DNA of 64,000 bases from Symsagittifera roscoffensis (Eukaryota; Xenacoelomorpha; Acoela; Convolutidae), in the NCBI RefSeq assembly GCF_963678635.1, contig NC_087070.1, positions 24,043,419-24,107,418 on the forward strand, read 5' to 3'. The position numbers and the translations under genes are program-made. Positions within the stretch are counted from its first letter, which is position 1; the number at the start of each line of letters is the position of its first letter. Below the pieces are notes generated by a model. It saw nothing but the letters and a program-made list of their open reading frames with translations. It had not been told where the DNA came from and did not search any database. Of this stretch, positions 1-9,270 are shown piece by piece.

Positions 1-554
1 CATTGCTCCTAACTGTCTTAGGGAATTTGTTTGGCTATACAACCAACCTAATTCTTGGTCGCCTGCTGTGGTGGGACCAACGTTCTGCTCCATAGCTTAT
101 CTGCTGTCTTTTCCACGGTACGCTGAATTTAGTGATAAAACTAATCAAAGGGGTACGTGCATTCAAAAATTTGAATTCTCAGTGTTTTAAGCCTTGACTG
201 TGGATTTGATTAACAATGATATACTATTTGTTCTTAAATTTTGCACTGGCTTTTGTTCGTGTGCAGAAATATTTTGCGCTCTGCTCCATTTGACAAAAAT
301 TACTTTTTTGAAGATGGTACTGCGTAGAGCCAAAGTGCCTTATTTAGTTAAAGAGCAAATAAAGTTAACCATGCTGACAATAGAGAACATATAAGCAATG
401 CCGAGACTAATAATCTTGAGAGATTTTTTTCCAAAACAAAATTAACTAACCTGTGAAACAGAAAACGCTGCTAGTCGACTGTACGCTAATGTCGACATCG
501 AGGAGCCTGAACACGAGCCTGGTAACCTCCACACCATAAATCTCCCAGCTCTCT
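1..554. other. No gene recognised
   Basis: AT-rich sequence with only short incidental ORFs. I see no domain, repeat or RNA signature in it. The left edge could be intron or flank of a gene outside the window. Confidence 0.4.
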
Positions 555-1685
555 CACCAGATATCCACGCGTAATCCTTGAAGCTTCATTGTTTTCAGTA
601 ATTGAAACGCAACTGCTTCGACGCAAGAAACTAGGTCACTTCGAAATCCAGGAAATGTTTTTTCGGGCTTACAGAAGTTTGTAAAAAGAAACACTATTTC
701 GGTTGTTGCTCGACGAACGTCTCTAGGAGAAGGAATGAATAATTTGAGGCCTGTAACTTCAAGCTGAGATCGAATAGTGTTGATAATATTGTCATTGTTT
801 CCGTTTTTTTGTCGCCTTTGCCAAAGCGTAATTGAAACCTTCCAAAGATCCCCGTTTTTTGAATAAGCGAGTAACCATAAAACGGGTCAAAAAAGTACGT
901 CTACACTTTTTGCGACCCCTTTTACCGAGTTTTTTCTCTGAGAGTCTTTTCTAGCTTCTTCTATTAGTCCTTGGAGGCTAATTCTATGACATCGGCCATA
1001 AAACAGAATTTGGCACCAAAATCTTTCAGACCCTTTTGGAGTGCGCCATTCTTGTATTTTCTCCAGTGCTCTCTTTCGAGTAGTCTTGCGAGGAATCACA
1101 TGCTTCGAAAATTGAATATGGCGTTGCCTAAATAAGGATGCGGTTGCAGAAATTCTTGATGGTTCTGAGGGTGATGGAAGAGCTAATGGTTGTGAGATTG
1201 CTGACTCTGTTGATGTCGGGGTTCTTGATGAATTTCCTAACTGTTCTAAGGGCGGTGTCAATCTTTTCTGACTGTTTATAACACTAAAAAGTGAGTATTC
1301 GGGTAGCATTGTTTCTGAAAAGAGTGAAACTTGGCCAGGTTCCTCCTTTTTTTTTATTCCACGGTATTTCCTTGAAGCTCCGTAGGATTAACATCTGTAT
1401 GTTTCCTGCTGCTACTGCAATTGAATGACTGTGTTGCCGTGGTATTGCTATTTTTCGTACAAGATCGTCAACTTCCCTTGTAGTTCGATCGACCATTTCT
1501 GAAACTAGTCTTTTCATTGTTCGATATTTGTTTGCCAATTCTTTTCCTGCTATTTCGGCAAAAAATTTGGCGTCCACATTTTTTTGATCATTATCTGATG
1601 CTATCGAATAGCGATTCCACAATTGTTGATCCATACTTTTCTCGGTCGTCGAAAAGCCGTTTGTCGTATCGGACGAGTCGTTCAT
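555..1685 (-). pseudogene. Unrecognised ORF chain, broken or multi-exon
   Basis: Three consecutive minus-strand reading stretches look coding but match no family I can name. The first (1,685-1,284, 133 codons from an ATG) is charged and probably helical. The second (1,309-887) overlaps it by 26 bp in another frame; it has a Ser/Thr/Pro-rich first half and a basic Trp/Cys-containing second half. The third (886-555) continues the second in the same frame after a TGA at about 892. It contains Trp-rich and helical sequence and ends in TGA. A 66-bp in-frame GT...AG segment could remove the TGA as an intron. I found no clean GT-AG solution for the frame change near 1,300, although a good pyrimidine-AG acceptor lies just before it. 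Either this is a three-exon gene with one unusual intron, or a recently broken gene. Confidence 0.3.
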
Positions 1686-1997
1686 TCGTATAACGTTTCA
1701 TACGCGTCGGTTTGTGCGTCTCGATTCGTATCTCGGTTATTTGACTGTCAAGTCGTATTTCGGTTTGTTTGTCGATACGTCAAAAATTGCATTGGTTTTG
1801 TCGATATTCTTGTCGGTTTTATTCGTCGGAATTGTTTCAGGTACAGTAATGAATGAAATTAGAAGATTTGCAAACTGAATTTGAAAGAGGTGCAATGATG
1901 AATGAATAGAGGGTGTTACTTAAATTCTCCATATCCGAGGAATTACCAATTTGCTTAATTGGAAATTTAATTTTGATATCTGGTGTGATTTTTAACT

Positions 1998-2058
1998 TGG
2001 CCTAACCGGCTTGGCCAAACTCATCGAAACAATTATGAAGCGTCATAATTGTTTCGAT
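1998..2058. repeat. Two adjacent hairpins
   Basis: A perfect 16-bp inverted repeat with a 4-nt loop spans 2,023-2,058 (arms ATCGAAACAATTATGA and its complement). Just upstream lies a second short palindrome (TTGGCC...GGCCAA, 1,998-2,019). There is no U-tract or coding context to make it a terminator. It could be the fold of a small element or RNA. Confidence 0.7.
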
Positions 2059-2296
2059 ACTTTTTAATCCGTCAACTAAAATAGTCACTAATTGTTTCAT
2101 GAGTTTGATCAATTTGTTTTTCAAGTGCTAGTTTTCGTATTTGTGATTATCATACGCTCCTCATATACATTCCTCATTTTTCCTGTTATATGGCCCAACA
2201 TTTTGCTAACTTGAAAAAAAGTGTTCCACTTTCTAAGTTATTTTTACAGTAAAAAAAATCGATAATTAGATCATCTTTTCTGAATTTTAAGTGTAC

Positions 2297-2620
2297 TGGC
2301 GCCGTTTAGTTTATTAACCCACCTCAAATACGGAAATAGTCCGTTCAGTTTTGCAAATTTCAAAGCTGAGAGGAGTTAAAAGCGCCATTCAGTCTATTGC
2401 TCATCCCAAATACTGAAGTAGTAGTTCGTTCTAGGTTTGTAAAATCTCAAATCTTGACTGAGAGGAAGGAATAATGGCGCCGTGCAGTCTATACCAAATA
2501 CTAAATACTGAAAATCTCAAATCTTGATAGAAAGGAATGTGTGATGACGCCGCGCAGTCTTTTTTTTTGCCCATCCTAAAAACTGAAATAGTTTGTTCTA
2601 ATTTTGCAAAATCTCAATAG
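2297..2620. repeat. Degenerate ~100-bp tandem repeat, four copies
   Basis: Four imperfect units each start near a gcgcc(a/g)...cagtct motif (about 2,297, 2,383, 2,475 and 2,545). Each continues through CCAAATACTGA-like and AAAATCTCAAATCTTGA-like blocks. Units differ by substitutions and small deletions, so the array is old. Confidence 0.65.
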
Positions 2621-2739
2621 TTCTTGTTGCAGTTCAAATCAACCTCAATCACTGATCAGTTCGTTCCAATTTCGGTTCAATTCCGTTCCAATTTACAGTA
2701 CAAGATTTAACACAATGAGAAAATCTCAATATACACTGA

Positions 2740-2995
2740 CAATTTTTTTGAGGTTGCAAAATCCCAAATACTGACAAAATCCCAATTAATGACAAAGTCC
2801 CAAATACTGACAAAATCCCAATACTGAAAAAACCCAAATACTGAAAAAATCCCAAATTACTGACAAAATCCCAATTAATGATAAAGTCCAAAATGCTTTT
2901 TTGTCAGTGTTTAAGATTTAGCAGAATTGCAACGATATATAATCAGTATTTGGGACCTTGCAGAGCTGCAACAAACTATAATCAGTATTTGGGAT
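2740..2995. repeat. ~18-20-bp minisatellite
   Basis: At least eight degenerate units of roughly TCCCAAATACTGACAAAA run in tandem, some with AATTAATGA in place of AAATACTGA. The tail extends to about 2,995 as scattered AGTATTTGGGA motifs, which are the reverse complement. The core word is shared with the 2.3-, 6.4- and 10.8-kb arrays. Confidence 0.75.
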
Positions 2996-3094
2996 TTTAA
3001 AATAGGGGGATTTTAATAAGGTACAAAATTCGTGGGGGCAATTTAGAGGGGCATATCTTTTTAGGGTGATATTCCTTATAGTAGGCAACCCGGG

Positions 3095-3185
3095 TCGTTA
3101 CAAAGCAGAGGGGAGAAAATAACACGATCCAAAACCGTGGTTTTGATTCCTGGTTTTTTCTCCCCTTTATGGTACCTTGTAACGA
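3095..3185. repeat. Foldback sequence, ~25-bp arms
   Basis: The left arm TCGTTACAA...AGGGGAGAAAA is mirrored by TTTTCTCCCCT...TTGTAACGA on the right, with unequal spacers inside the arms. A small inner palindrome (AAAACCGTGGTTTTG) sits near the centre. It may be a short foldback transposon remnant. Confidence 0.55.
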
Positions 3186-3959
3186 ATATGCCATCAAGAT
3201 TTTTAACTCAAATTATTATTTCTTGAAAATTGACTTTTTAGTATTGAAAAACCGCGGTTGATCCTATCAATTTAAAATAAATTATTTTCAGATCTGACTC
3301 GGTTTTTTTCTGATTTGATTTCCTTTATCCATTACCGATCAATCCGATATATGACTGGCTACGAGGGCAAAGATAAGTTTATCATAACCCCTAACGTTAA
3401 ACTAAGAATACTAACGGGTCTGGTGACCTGGTGGTGGAAAAAATGGCTCCCAAACAAGATGTTAAGAGATCAAATCCGCGACTCTGCAGGATAGTTTTAA
3501 AACAACGAAGTCAACGTGCATCACAATTATTGTGGCCTAAAAGATGTTTTTTTTTAAAAAAGCGTATTTTATAACCAATTATAAGGCTCGCATTTAAGGT
3601 ACGGGTTTCACATCCTTAAAAGTATCACAAACTTGATGTGGCAAACGTTCTAAGATACTTGACTCTGGTTTCTCAAAAATTGATTAAGATAGTGATTAAG
3701 AATTTGCGGATTCCGCTAAAATTATTGGATCTTTTTCCTTTTCCCCCACCTACCAAATGAGTCAATTTTATATTGTATGGTTGGCTTTGCTTTTGTAACG
3801 AGGGCTAACGAGGTCATAGCCTAACTCTAGTCCGCATACCGTTTTTGTAATAAAATCGATAATATTTTTAAAAATTACTGTCTAAATAATAATCCTTTCT
3901 TGGACTGATTTTGTTTTTCTTATCCAGAGTGCGATCTATAATTTTCGCATAAAAGCAAC

Positions 3960-4107
3960 ATGGTCCGCCGTTTTGCTGAAAAGCAATACCAGAAGGGGGA
4001 TGCGAAACTGTAGAAACGGACGTGCATGTTCTGTGGCACTGAGGGATTCAGCGACTGCTACAGAACTGCAGAGCATGTGTTGTCGCCTGGATGCTAGGAG
4101 GGAATAA
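3960..4107 (+). pseudogene. Possible non-LTR retrotransposon zinc-finger relic
   Basis: A reading frame from an ATG at 3,960 runs through one TAG and then encodes a short Cys/His cluster: TCMFCGTEG, then TAEHVL and a Cys, before a TAG. The order Cys-x2-Cys followed by (T/E)AEHVL and a nearby Cys matches the C-terminal zinc-binding motif downstream of reverse transcriptase in many LINE elements. There His-Val-Leu usually sits four residues before the last Cys; here there are five. No RT core is visible upstream, so only the tail would survive. It could equally be a chance match. Confidence 0.3.
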
Positions 4108-4343
4108 GAGCCAATCGAAGATCTGGGCTCAAATGATAGCTGCTCTCTCCCACTAGGAAAAGATATAACTTTGTGCGGGACACTTATGAGGGTTGCCTAT
4201 TACCATTCAGAGCGAAGCAGAGGACGGCAAACTTGATATGCGAGGATAAAATTGGCGATGATCAGAGTGAGTGAAGATGTGTGCTTTTGAAATAAAATAT
4301 AAAATAAGATATGTTTTTTGACTTCATATTCAAACTGTTTTAG

Positions 4344-4649
4344 CACTAAGCCAAATAATTCAACCCATGTCTGCGCAACAAGACTGTAGCACGACAACGA
4401 CAAATAGGCAAAGGACGAGATTGACTACCGTAAGAAATGCGTTGGGAACGAGCAGAAAGACGACCAAGACCAAGACGACGAGCGAGACGACCTCCTGGAA
4501 CAAACATGAGCTGTGCAGAAATGGGCATCATGAGACAACTACCTGGCAAGCAGGAACCAAACCAGCCAGATGCGACGAGCGGGTACAAGCAGGAACAGTT
4601 GGCGACTTTTTGGTTCAAATTGGAGCCGGAGGATGAGGACCCATTTTGA
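4344..4649. other. GC-rich ORF patch, strand undecided
   Basis: This stretch is clearly richer in G+C than its surroundings and is open on both strands. On plus, a 70-codon ORF (4,437-4,649) starts with an Arg/Pro-rich run and ends in an acidic tail before TGA. An acceptor-like TTTTAG lies at 4,343. On minus, a 103-codon ORF (4,657-4,346) has a Ser/Asn/Gly-rich start and a basic end. Neither matches a family I recognise. One of the two may be the terminal exon of an unidentified gene. Confidence 0.3.
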
Positions 4650-4802
4650 CCATTCAAATTGTAAATAACAAAACATCGTTTTTTTATTTTTAATATAAAA
4701 GACTGTAATTAAATCAATATTACTACTTTAACCCTCTATTTCACTGAATGACCACGAAATCTCCAAGTACACTGTACTACCGATGAACATACCTCGGAAG
4801 TC

Positions 4803-4857
4803 ACCCATCGGTGTGTCAAGTTGCCCATCGGTGCGTCAAGTTGCCCATCGGTGCGCC
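4803..4857. repeat. ~20-bp tandem repeat, three copies
   Basis: The unit CCCATCGGTGCGTCAAGTTG is repeated almost exactly about 2.7 times. The array lies about 150 bp upstream of the predicted start of the JmjC gene, so it could be promoter-proximal. Confidence 0.8.
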
Positions 4858-5012
4858 AGCTGCACAATTAGGATTGTACCACTTCCCGAGGTACCGAATG
4901 GAACGTGTCTGAGGCCAGATCCACTTACTCTCGTAGCAGAGTTCATTTTGCCCTTTCCTCTACCAGGCTCCATTTCGCCTTCATAATCTGGTTGAAGCAG
5001 ATCTGAGAACAG

Positions 5013-6337
5013 ATGAACGACCTCCTCTGTTGCGGATACAGTAACCAAAAAGCTCATGGGGAAAAACCGCAGAGTTTTGCCGTAGCTTCAGGCAGCTCTT
5101 GTAGCACGAGTGCCCGTCAGATTGACATGTTAACTCCAACTGACCATGGCAAATTGAGAGAGGGACTTTTGCAAGTGAGCATCTGAACCTAAAACTAGCT
5201 CAAACTTACAACTAGTTAAAATTAAATTTTGAATCTTTTTTGGATATTTTGTTAGATCAGGCCTTAAGTCTAATACAGTGCGTGCCTGCGGTTGATCTTG
5301 TCAAATGGATCCAGTTTATTGGCCAACAAGGAGCTTTGTTAGTTCCATCGGCTAAATCCATCAAATGGTTCGACCGAAAGTATGGGGACAATTTCATTGA
5401 CGAAATTTTGAAGGAATACCCCGAGGAACTCAGAGGTAGACGATACATCTTCAAGGAAAAAAATCAGTTTGTAAAGTAATTAGACTCCTAATAAGACTAC
5501 AGTTTTCAAATAAATTTAACCTCACATTTCTGTTCAATCCTAGGAACATATACGATCAATCAAGCCAGCTGATATTCAAACTTTGTACCGATCAAGGCTG
5601 ATAATGTTCTGGAATTTCATTGATGCTGATGCTTCCTCGTCGGCCACCACAAAATTCTCTGTCCCCAAAGCAGTCAAGGATGTGTCGTTGGGACACATAT
5701 ATAAAAGGAAGTTGGAGAAGACTGAAGTACCGACCGACGAAGGAGTCATGCTACCTGCTGTTATCGAGGCTGGTGCAATAACACCAATTCACCAGGATTT
5801 CGCCGGTACATCTAAGATGTATTTTTTAGTGAAAGGTTAAACAAAGTTTGGCGCACAATTTTTTCAACGAAATATATAAAACATGTTCTATTCCAGGATT
5901 ATGAAATGCAGCAATCTCTGTGTTGTAAACCGGTGTTTCCCGGGGATGACCGTCGCTATGATGCTGGAGGGTGTCAGAACGTTGTTTTGACGGAGCACCA
6001 GGCCCTTGTTATGCAAGCTGGCAAGATACACATGGTTGAAACGCATTCAGAGTCAGTGGCTCTGGGTGTCAATTTCATTCATCGTGGACACCTGCTGACG
6101 GCTGCCAGAGCTTTTCGACATGAGCGGAAATACGAGGAGCCCGTCAGCAGCTGCTACCCTGCTTTTCCGATGTTGGCTCTGAATGAGCTGATGTTGTATC
6201 TGTGGTTAGCATCAAAGATTAAACTTAAACATTTTGTCGAAACAAATGAAAAAAGAGAAAGATAATTTCATAGCACCAGAGAATTAGTTTATCTGGAGGA
6301 GGTCTGGAGAATTCTGAAGGCGCACTACAAAGCCTAA
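5013..6337 (+). CDS. JmjC-domain protein, KDM2/KDM7 (PHF8)-like, five exons
   Basis: My exon model is 5,013-5,174, 5,261-5,470, 5,544-5,834, 5,897-6,204 and 6,274-6,337. It keeps one frame for about 344 residues to TAA. Exon 3 carries the JmjC core: a short region resembling the conserved segment before the JmjC fold, then ITPIHQDFAGTSKMYF with the His-x-Asp iron ligands at about residues 207 and 209. Exon 4 has the third ligand in AGKIHMVE (His about 266) and the following GVNFIHRG, as in KDM2/KDM7 enzymes. The family uses Fe(II) and 2-oxoglutarate to demethylate histone lysines in the nucleus. Odd points: the segment between the iron-ligand halves is shorter than usual, no PHD or CXXC domain is present, and the third intron needs either a GG donor or a GTGAAA donor six bases earlier. 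The first exon is the least certain. Activity is plausible but unproven. Confidence 0.75.
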
Positions 6338-6869
6338 GATAACCACCTTGCCAGAATAACTTACGAATGTTTCTCTGGTCGAATTTTATCCCAAATACTG
6401 AAATACTTACTTCCGTAACCCAAAAACTGCACCCAGTTCAATCGCATATACTGAAATACTCAATTGATCCCAAAATTGAGTTTCGTCATCCCCTATACTC
6501 AAATGCTTAACTCACCCAAAAATTCAGTTTAATTTCTCATACTAACTTTTGATAATTTTGTATTTAAAGCCGACAACTAAGTAAAGGCTGGCGAAGTAAG
6601 AAGAGATGGACAGTCTTTTCCAACACCATCGTGGGCCATGTACCAGTGGGGGCATTGCCTGCTCCAAAACCAGTCAAAAGGGACTGAAGACTTTCTGATA
6701 CCACATTCAAAAGAATAATCTGTACAATTTTTTCAACGAATTTGTACAAATTGACTAGATTTATTAATTGACATTTTGAAAACAGTTTTTTTTTCAGTAA
6801 TTTGAAATATGATTCTAGTTTTCAGAAGGCAGTCTGAGTAACCAACTGAATTACTGAATTTCAGAAAAC
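6338..6869. other. Intergenic stretch with CCAAATACTGA repeats
   Basis: From 6,388 to about 6,545, degenerate CCCAAATACTGAAATACTTA-like units recur, the same core word as in the 2.3-2.9-kb arrays. A 6,575-6,700 segment is briefly open on plus and contains a Val/Pro-rich peptide ending in TGA. I cannot assign it. The sequence just before 6,870 ends in a good pyrimidine-AG acceptor. Confidence 0.5.
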
Positions 6870-7599
6870 ATGATGAATGCCATCAATGACGAGAGTGAAG
6901 TGTGCCCTATCTGCTGCGACGATGAACGCGAGCTCTATAAAATCCATGATGACGATGTGGCACACAAGTCGTGTTTAAGCTGCTGGATCAAAATGCAGGA
7001 TGAGCCTGAGCCAAAGTGCTCCTTCTGTCGGCGGAACTTGCCGCCTTTCCATTCGTCGGTTCTATGGTAACTGTTGCTTTTGACCTTGTTTATTGCTAAA
7101 CTAACTAAGCCTGGTGCCATATGATCAACCTCTTCTTTCCACCTTTGACCACTAACTTGAACCTTCCCAATGTAAACCACAGAAGAACATCCAATCCTTC
7201 CTCTATAGCGATCATATTTTACCTTTGTTTAGTTCTTCTGACACGGACGAGGATACAAATGAGGATTGATATGAGGAGGGAGCAGACCAAAGAGAATTCG
7301 ATACAGTGGTGCCCTACAGTGACTCCGACTCGGAGTCGGAACGGGAGCAACTGAGGAATGTCTCCGACTTTGATCTGCTCTCGGGCAGTGACTAGGAGGA
7401 GAGAACTGCCTTGGACGCTCTTGCGTTCTCCTATGCGCGGGGTCGCGGTCGCGGGCACGCTGTGGTCTGGGATGGGCGAATGGAAGAGTTCTCATCGAGT
7501 GCTGACGACATGTCCTATAATCTGCCAGGCCGGACTCGAGGCCGAGGACGAGCCATAACTGCTGGGTTATTCCAGCCTGGGGTCGGACCCTCATCGTAA
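6870..7599 (+). pseudogene. RING-type zinc-finger protein with two in-frame stops
   Basis: Exon 1 (6,870-7,066) encodes a compact RING-like cluster: Cys12, Cys15, His26, His32, Cys35, Cys38, Cys50 and Cys53 (CPIC...HKSCLSCW...CSFC). This suggests an E3 ubiquitin-ligase-type domain with a C2H2C4 ligand set. A 166-bp GT-AG intron (donor TATG/GTAACT, acceptor GTTTAG) leads to exon 2 (7,233-7,599) in phase. Exon 2 reads in one frame as an acidic Asp/Glu/Ser segment, then a region with two Arg-Gly-Arg-Gly clusters, ending in TAA. It contains TGA at 7,267 and TAG at 7,393, each one base from a codon fitting the acidic context. Frame and composition are otherwise kept, so the damage is recent, or the stops are bypassed, or the sequence has errors. 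A product ending at the first stop would be about 77 residues and would keep the RING. Confidence 0.6.
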
Positions 7600-8165
7600 A
7601 GGTTCAAAATCTCAAAACAAATTACTAAAACTGATTTTGACTAGTTTATTAGAAAACTATTTTTAAGGCGTCACTCAACATGCCACCATGTCAACATGCC
7701 GTCTCAATCGAATCCGTTTTTATCAACCTGCGTCGAATCCTCACATATTAGCCTTCTTAACAGTACCCTCCCTTATTAGTAAGTTTCAAAATCTCAAATC
7801 TCAAAATATAATACTAATTTTTTTTTTATTTTGGGACTAGTTTATTAAAAAAAACTGTTTTTAGTGGCGTTGGGTCACTAGGAGAATGGCAGAGAACAAT
7901 CAATAAACAGTGATCATTTATCAGTACCCTCACTTATCAGTAAGTTTCAAAATCTCAAAAAATACAAAATCTCATACAAATTTTTTAGAACTTGTTTTTA
8001 GAAAACTGTTTTTAGTACACACAATCATCCTCAGTAGTATGCAAAGGCGCCCGGCTGAATCTAGTTTGAATTCAACTCAGCAGCCATAAGTCCAATTAAA
8101 AAGTAGTTTGATGTCAACCCTCAATTATCAAACAGTATGCCAACCCTCACTTATCGGTAAGTCCG
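7600..8165. repeat. Degenerate ~150-180-bp repeat, three copies plus one distant
   Basis: Blocks beginning TTCAAAATCTCAAA and running through ACTAGTTTATTAGAAAACT(A/G)TTTTTA recur at about 7,603, 7,785 and 7,945. A further divergent copy lies at about 8,655-8,830, beyond the GPCR relic. Each block is followed by CCCTCACTTATCAGTAAG-like sequence. No coding potential is visible. Confidence 0.6.
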
Positions 8166-8675
8166 ATGGTTCAACTCACAAAGTCATCAAAAGTCCGTTT
8201 TCACAGTCGTTCTGTTTTTCAGGACATTGTGTGTAGAGTTTTCCACTACAACTCATTTTTGACCAACTTTACCGCTGTTTATCTGGTTGTCTTTATGGCT
8301 CTTGACCGACCACGTTGTAATCATAATACGACCAGCATGGCATCGGCAACATTCCTCCAGGAAATCTGCTCATAAAATCAGCGTGAGTTAACTCCCCAAT
8401 TTTACTGATTTTCACAATCTCCGATAACGGAACTAGCAAACCAATTCGTTCTTCAACTCTGTTGGTAGAAATGTCATTTTTTGGCTACCCAATTGTTCTA
8501 TTTGCCAGCTATTTTTCTCGCACTCTGCAATGTAGTATTTACAATGATGCTCAGAAAACGAGACAATAATATGAAAATTTTGCTCGCAAATCAGCCAAGA
8601 CCAAAGTTAGCGGCTTGCTGTGTGCTCACAAAGCTAGTCATCGGCCATCTAAATTTCAGAATCTCAAAGTAATTA
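8166..8675 (+). pseudogene. Rhodopsin-type GPCR relic (peptide-receptor-like)
   Basis: After an acceptor-like TTTTTCAG at 8,222, the frame encodes a TM3-like segment. It has the conserved Cys (IVCRVF), a hydrophobic helix (NFTAVYLVVFMALDR) and DRP in place of the usual DRY. A TAA follows at 8,373, then a donor-like GTGAGT. A second open stretch (about 8,481-8,672, no ATG needed) resembles TM5 and the start of loop 3: LFYLPAIFLALCN and then basic LRKRDNN. The order matches class A neuropeptide receptors of the somatostatin/galanin/allatostatin type. TM1-2, TM4 and TM6-7 are not visible, so this is a fragment or a multi-exon gene with most exons lost. The receptor subtype cannot be assigned. 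Confidence 0.45.
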
Positions 8676-8839
8676 CACCAAATTTCTTTATAACTTTCGA
8701 AATTACTTTAGAAATTCTTTTTACCAAACTAATTTAAGTTTTTATTAGAAACGTGTTTTTTAAAGCAAACTGCCACGATGTTGACTCAAATTGCAAATCG
8801 CCGTCTCAAATCAAAAGCCGTTACAGTCAATTTACGTCT

Positions 8840-9270
8840 CTTTGTTTCTCTCTTCTAAAACTGTAGATTTAATTACCTTTTACTTTATTGCCTCATAGTT
8901 TTCTCTATTGCCTCATCCGATGAACTTTACTGCTGTTTTGTTGGTTCTACATAGTAGTTTAAATTGGATAAATTTTCAATGATAGTTATTGAATTACATT
9001 TCCCAAGTGTTTCTTTTTGACTCGAGAAAAGTGGCTCTGCTGAAGCTTATTGTTATTGTTTTTCGGATCCACTTGTGTAATCTTAATTATGCTCAAAAAT
9101 GATAAAAATTTTGGCTGTATAAGTTAACCAAGGATAGATGCTAACACTCAAAATTGGCTCATGACGATCAAAATGTGGTGGTCTTCTCCTTTCTTAAAAA
9201 ATATAGATATAAATATTCAATCTTCATTTTATTGACTCGCTGTTTATACCTCCTTTTCTCTTCTATATTC
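8840..9270. other. AT-rich spacer, nothing recognised
   Basis: No domain or repeat seen. An in-frame hydrophobic extension (from about 9,154) precedes the Artemis-like frame but looks non-conserved. Confidence 0.4.

Noticed and set aside
2740-2995. CRISPR-like short regular repeats
   Set aside because: Units abut without unique spacers and are degenerate. The genes around are eukaryotic with introns, and no cas gene is present.
7219-7594. Minus-strand ORFs opposite the RING exon 2
   Set aside because: The plus frame has a coherent acidic then Arg-Gly-Arg-Gly composition continuing the spliced frame. The minus ORFs mirror it.
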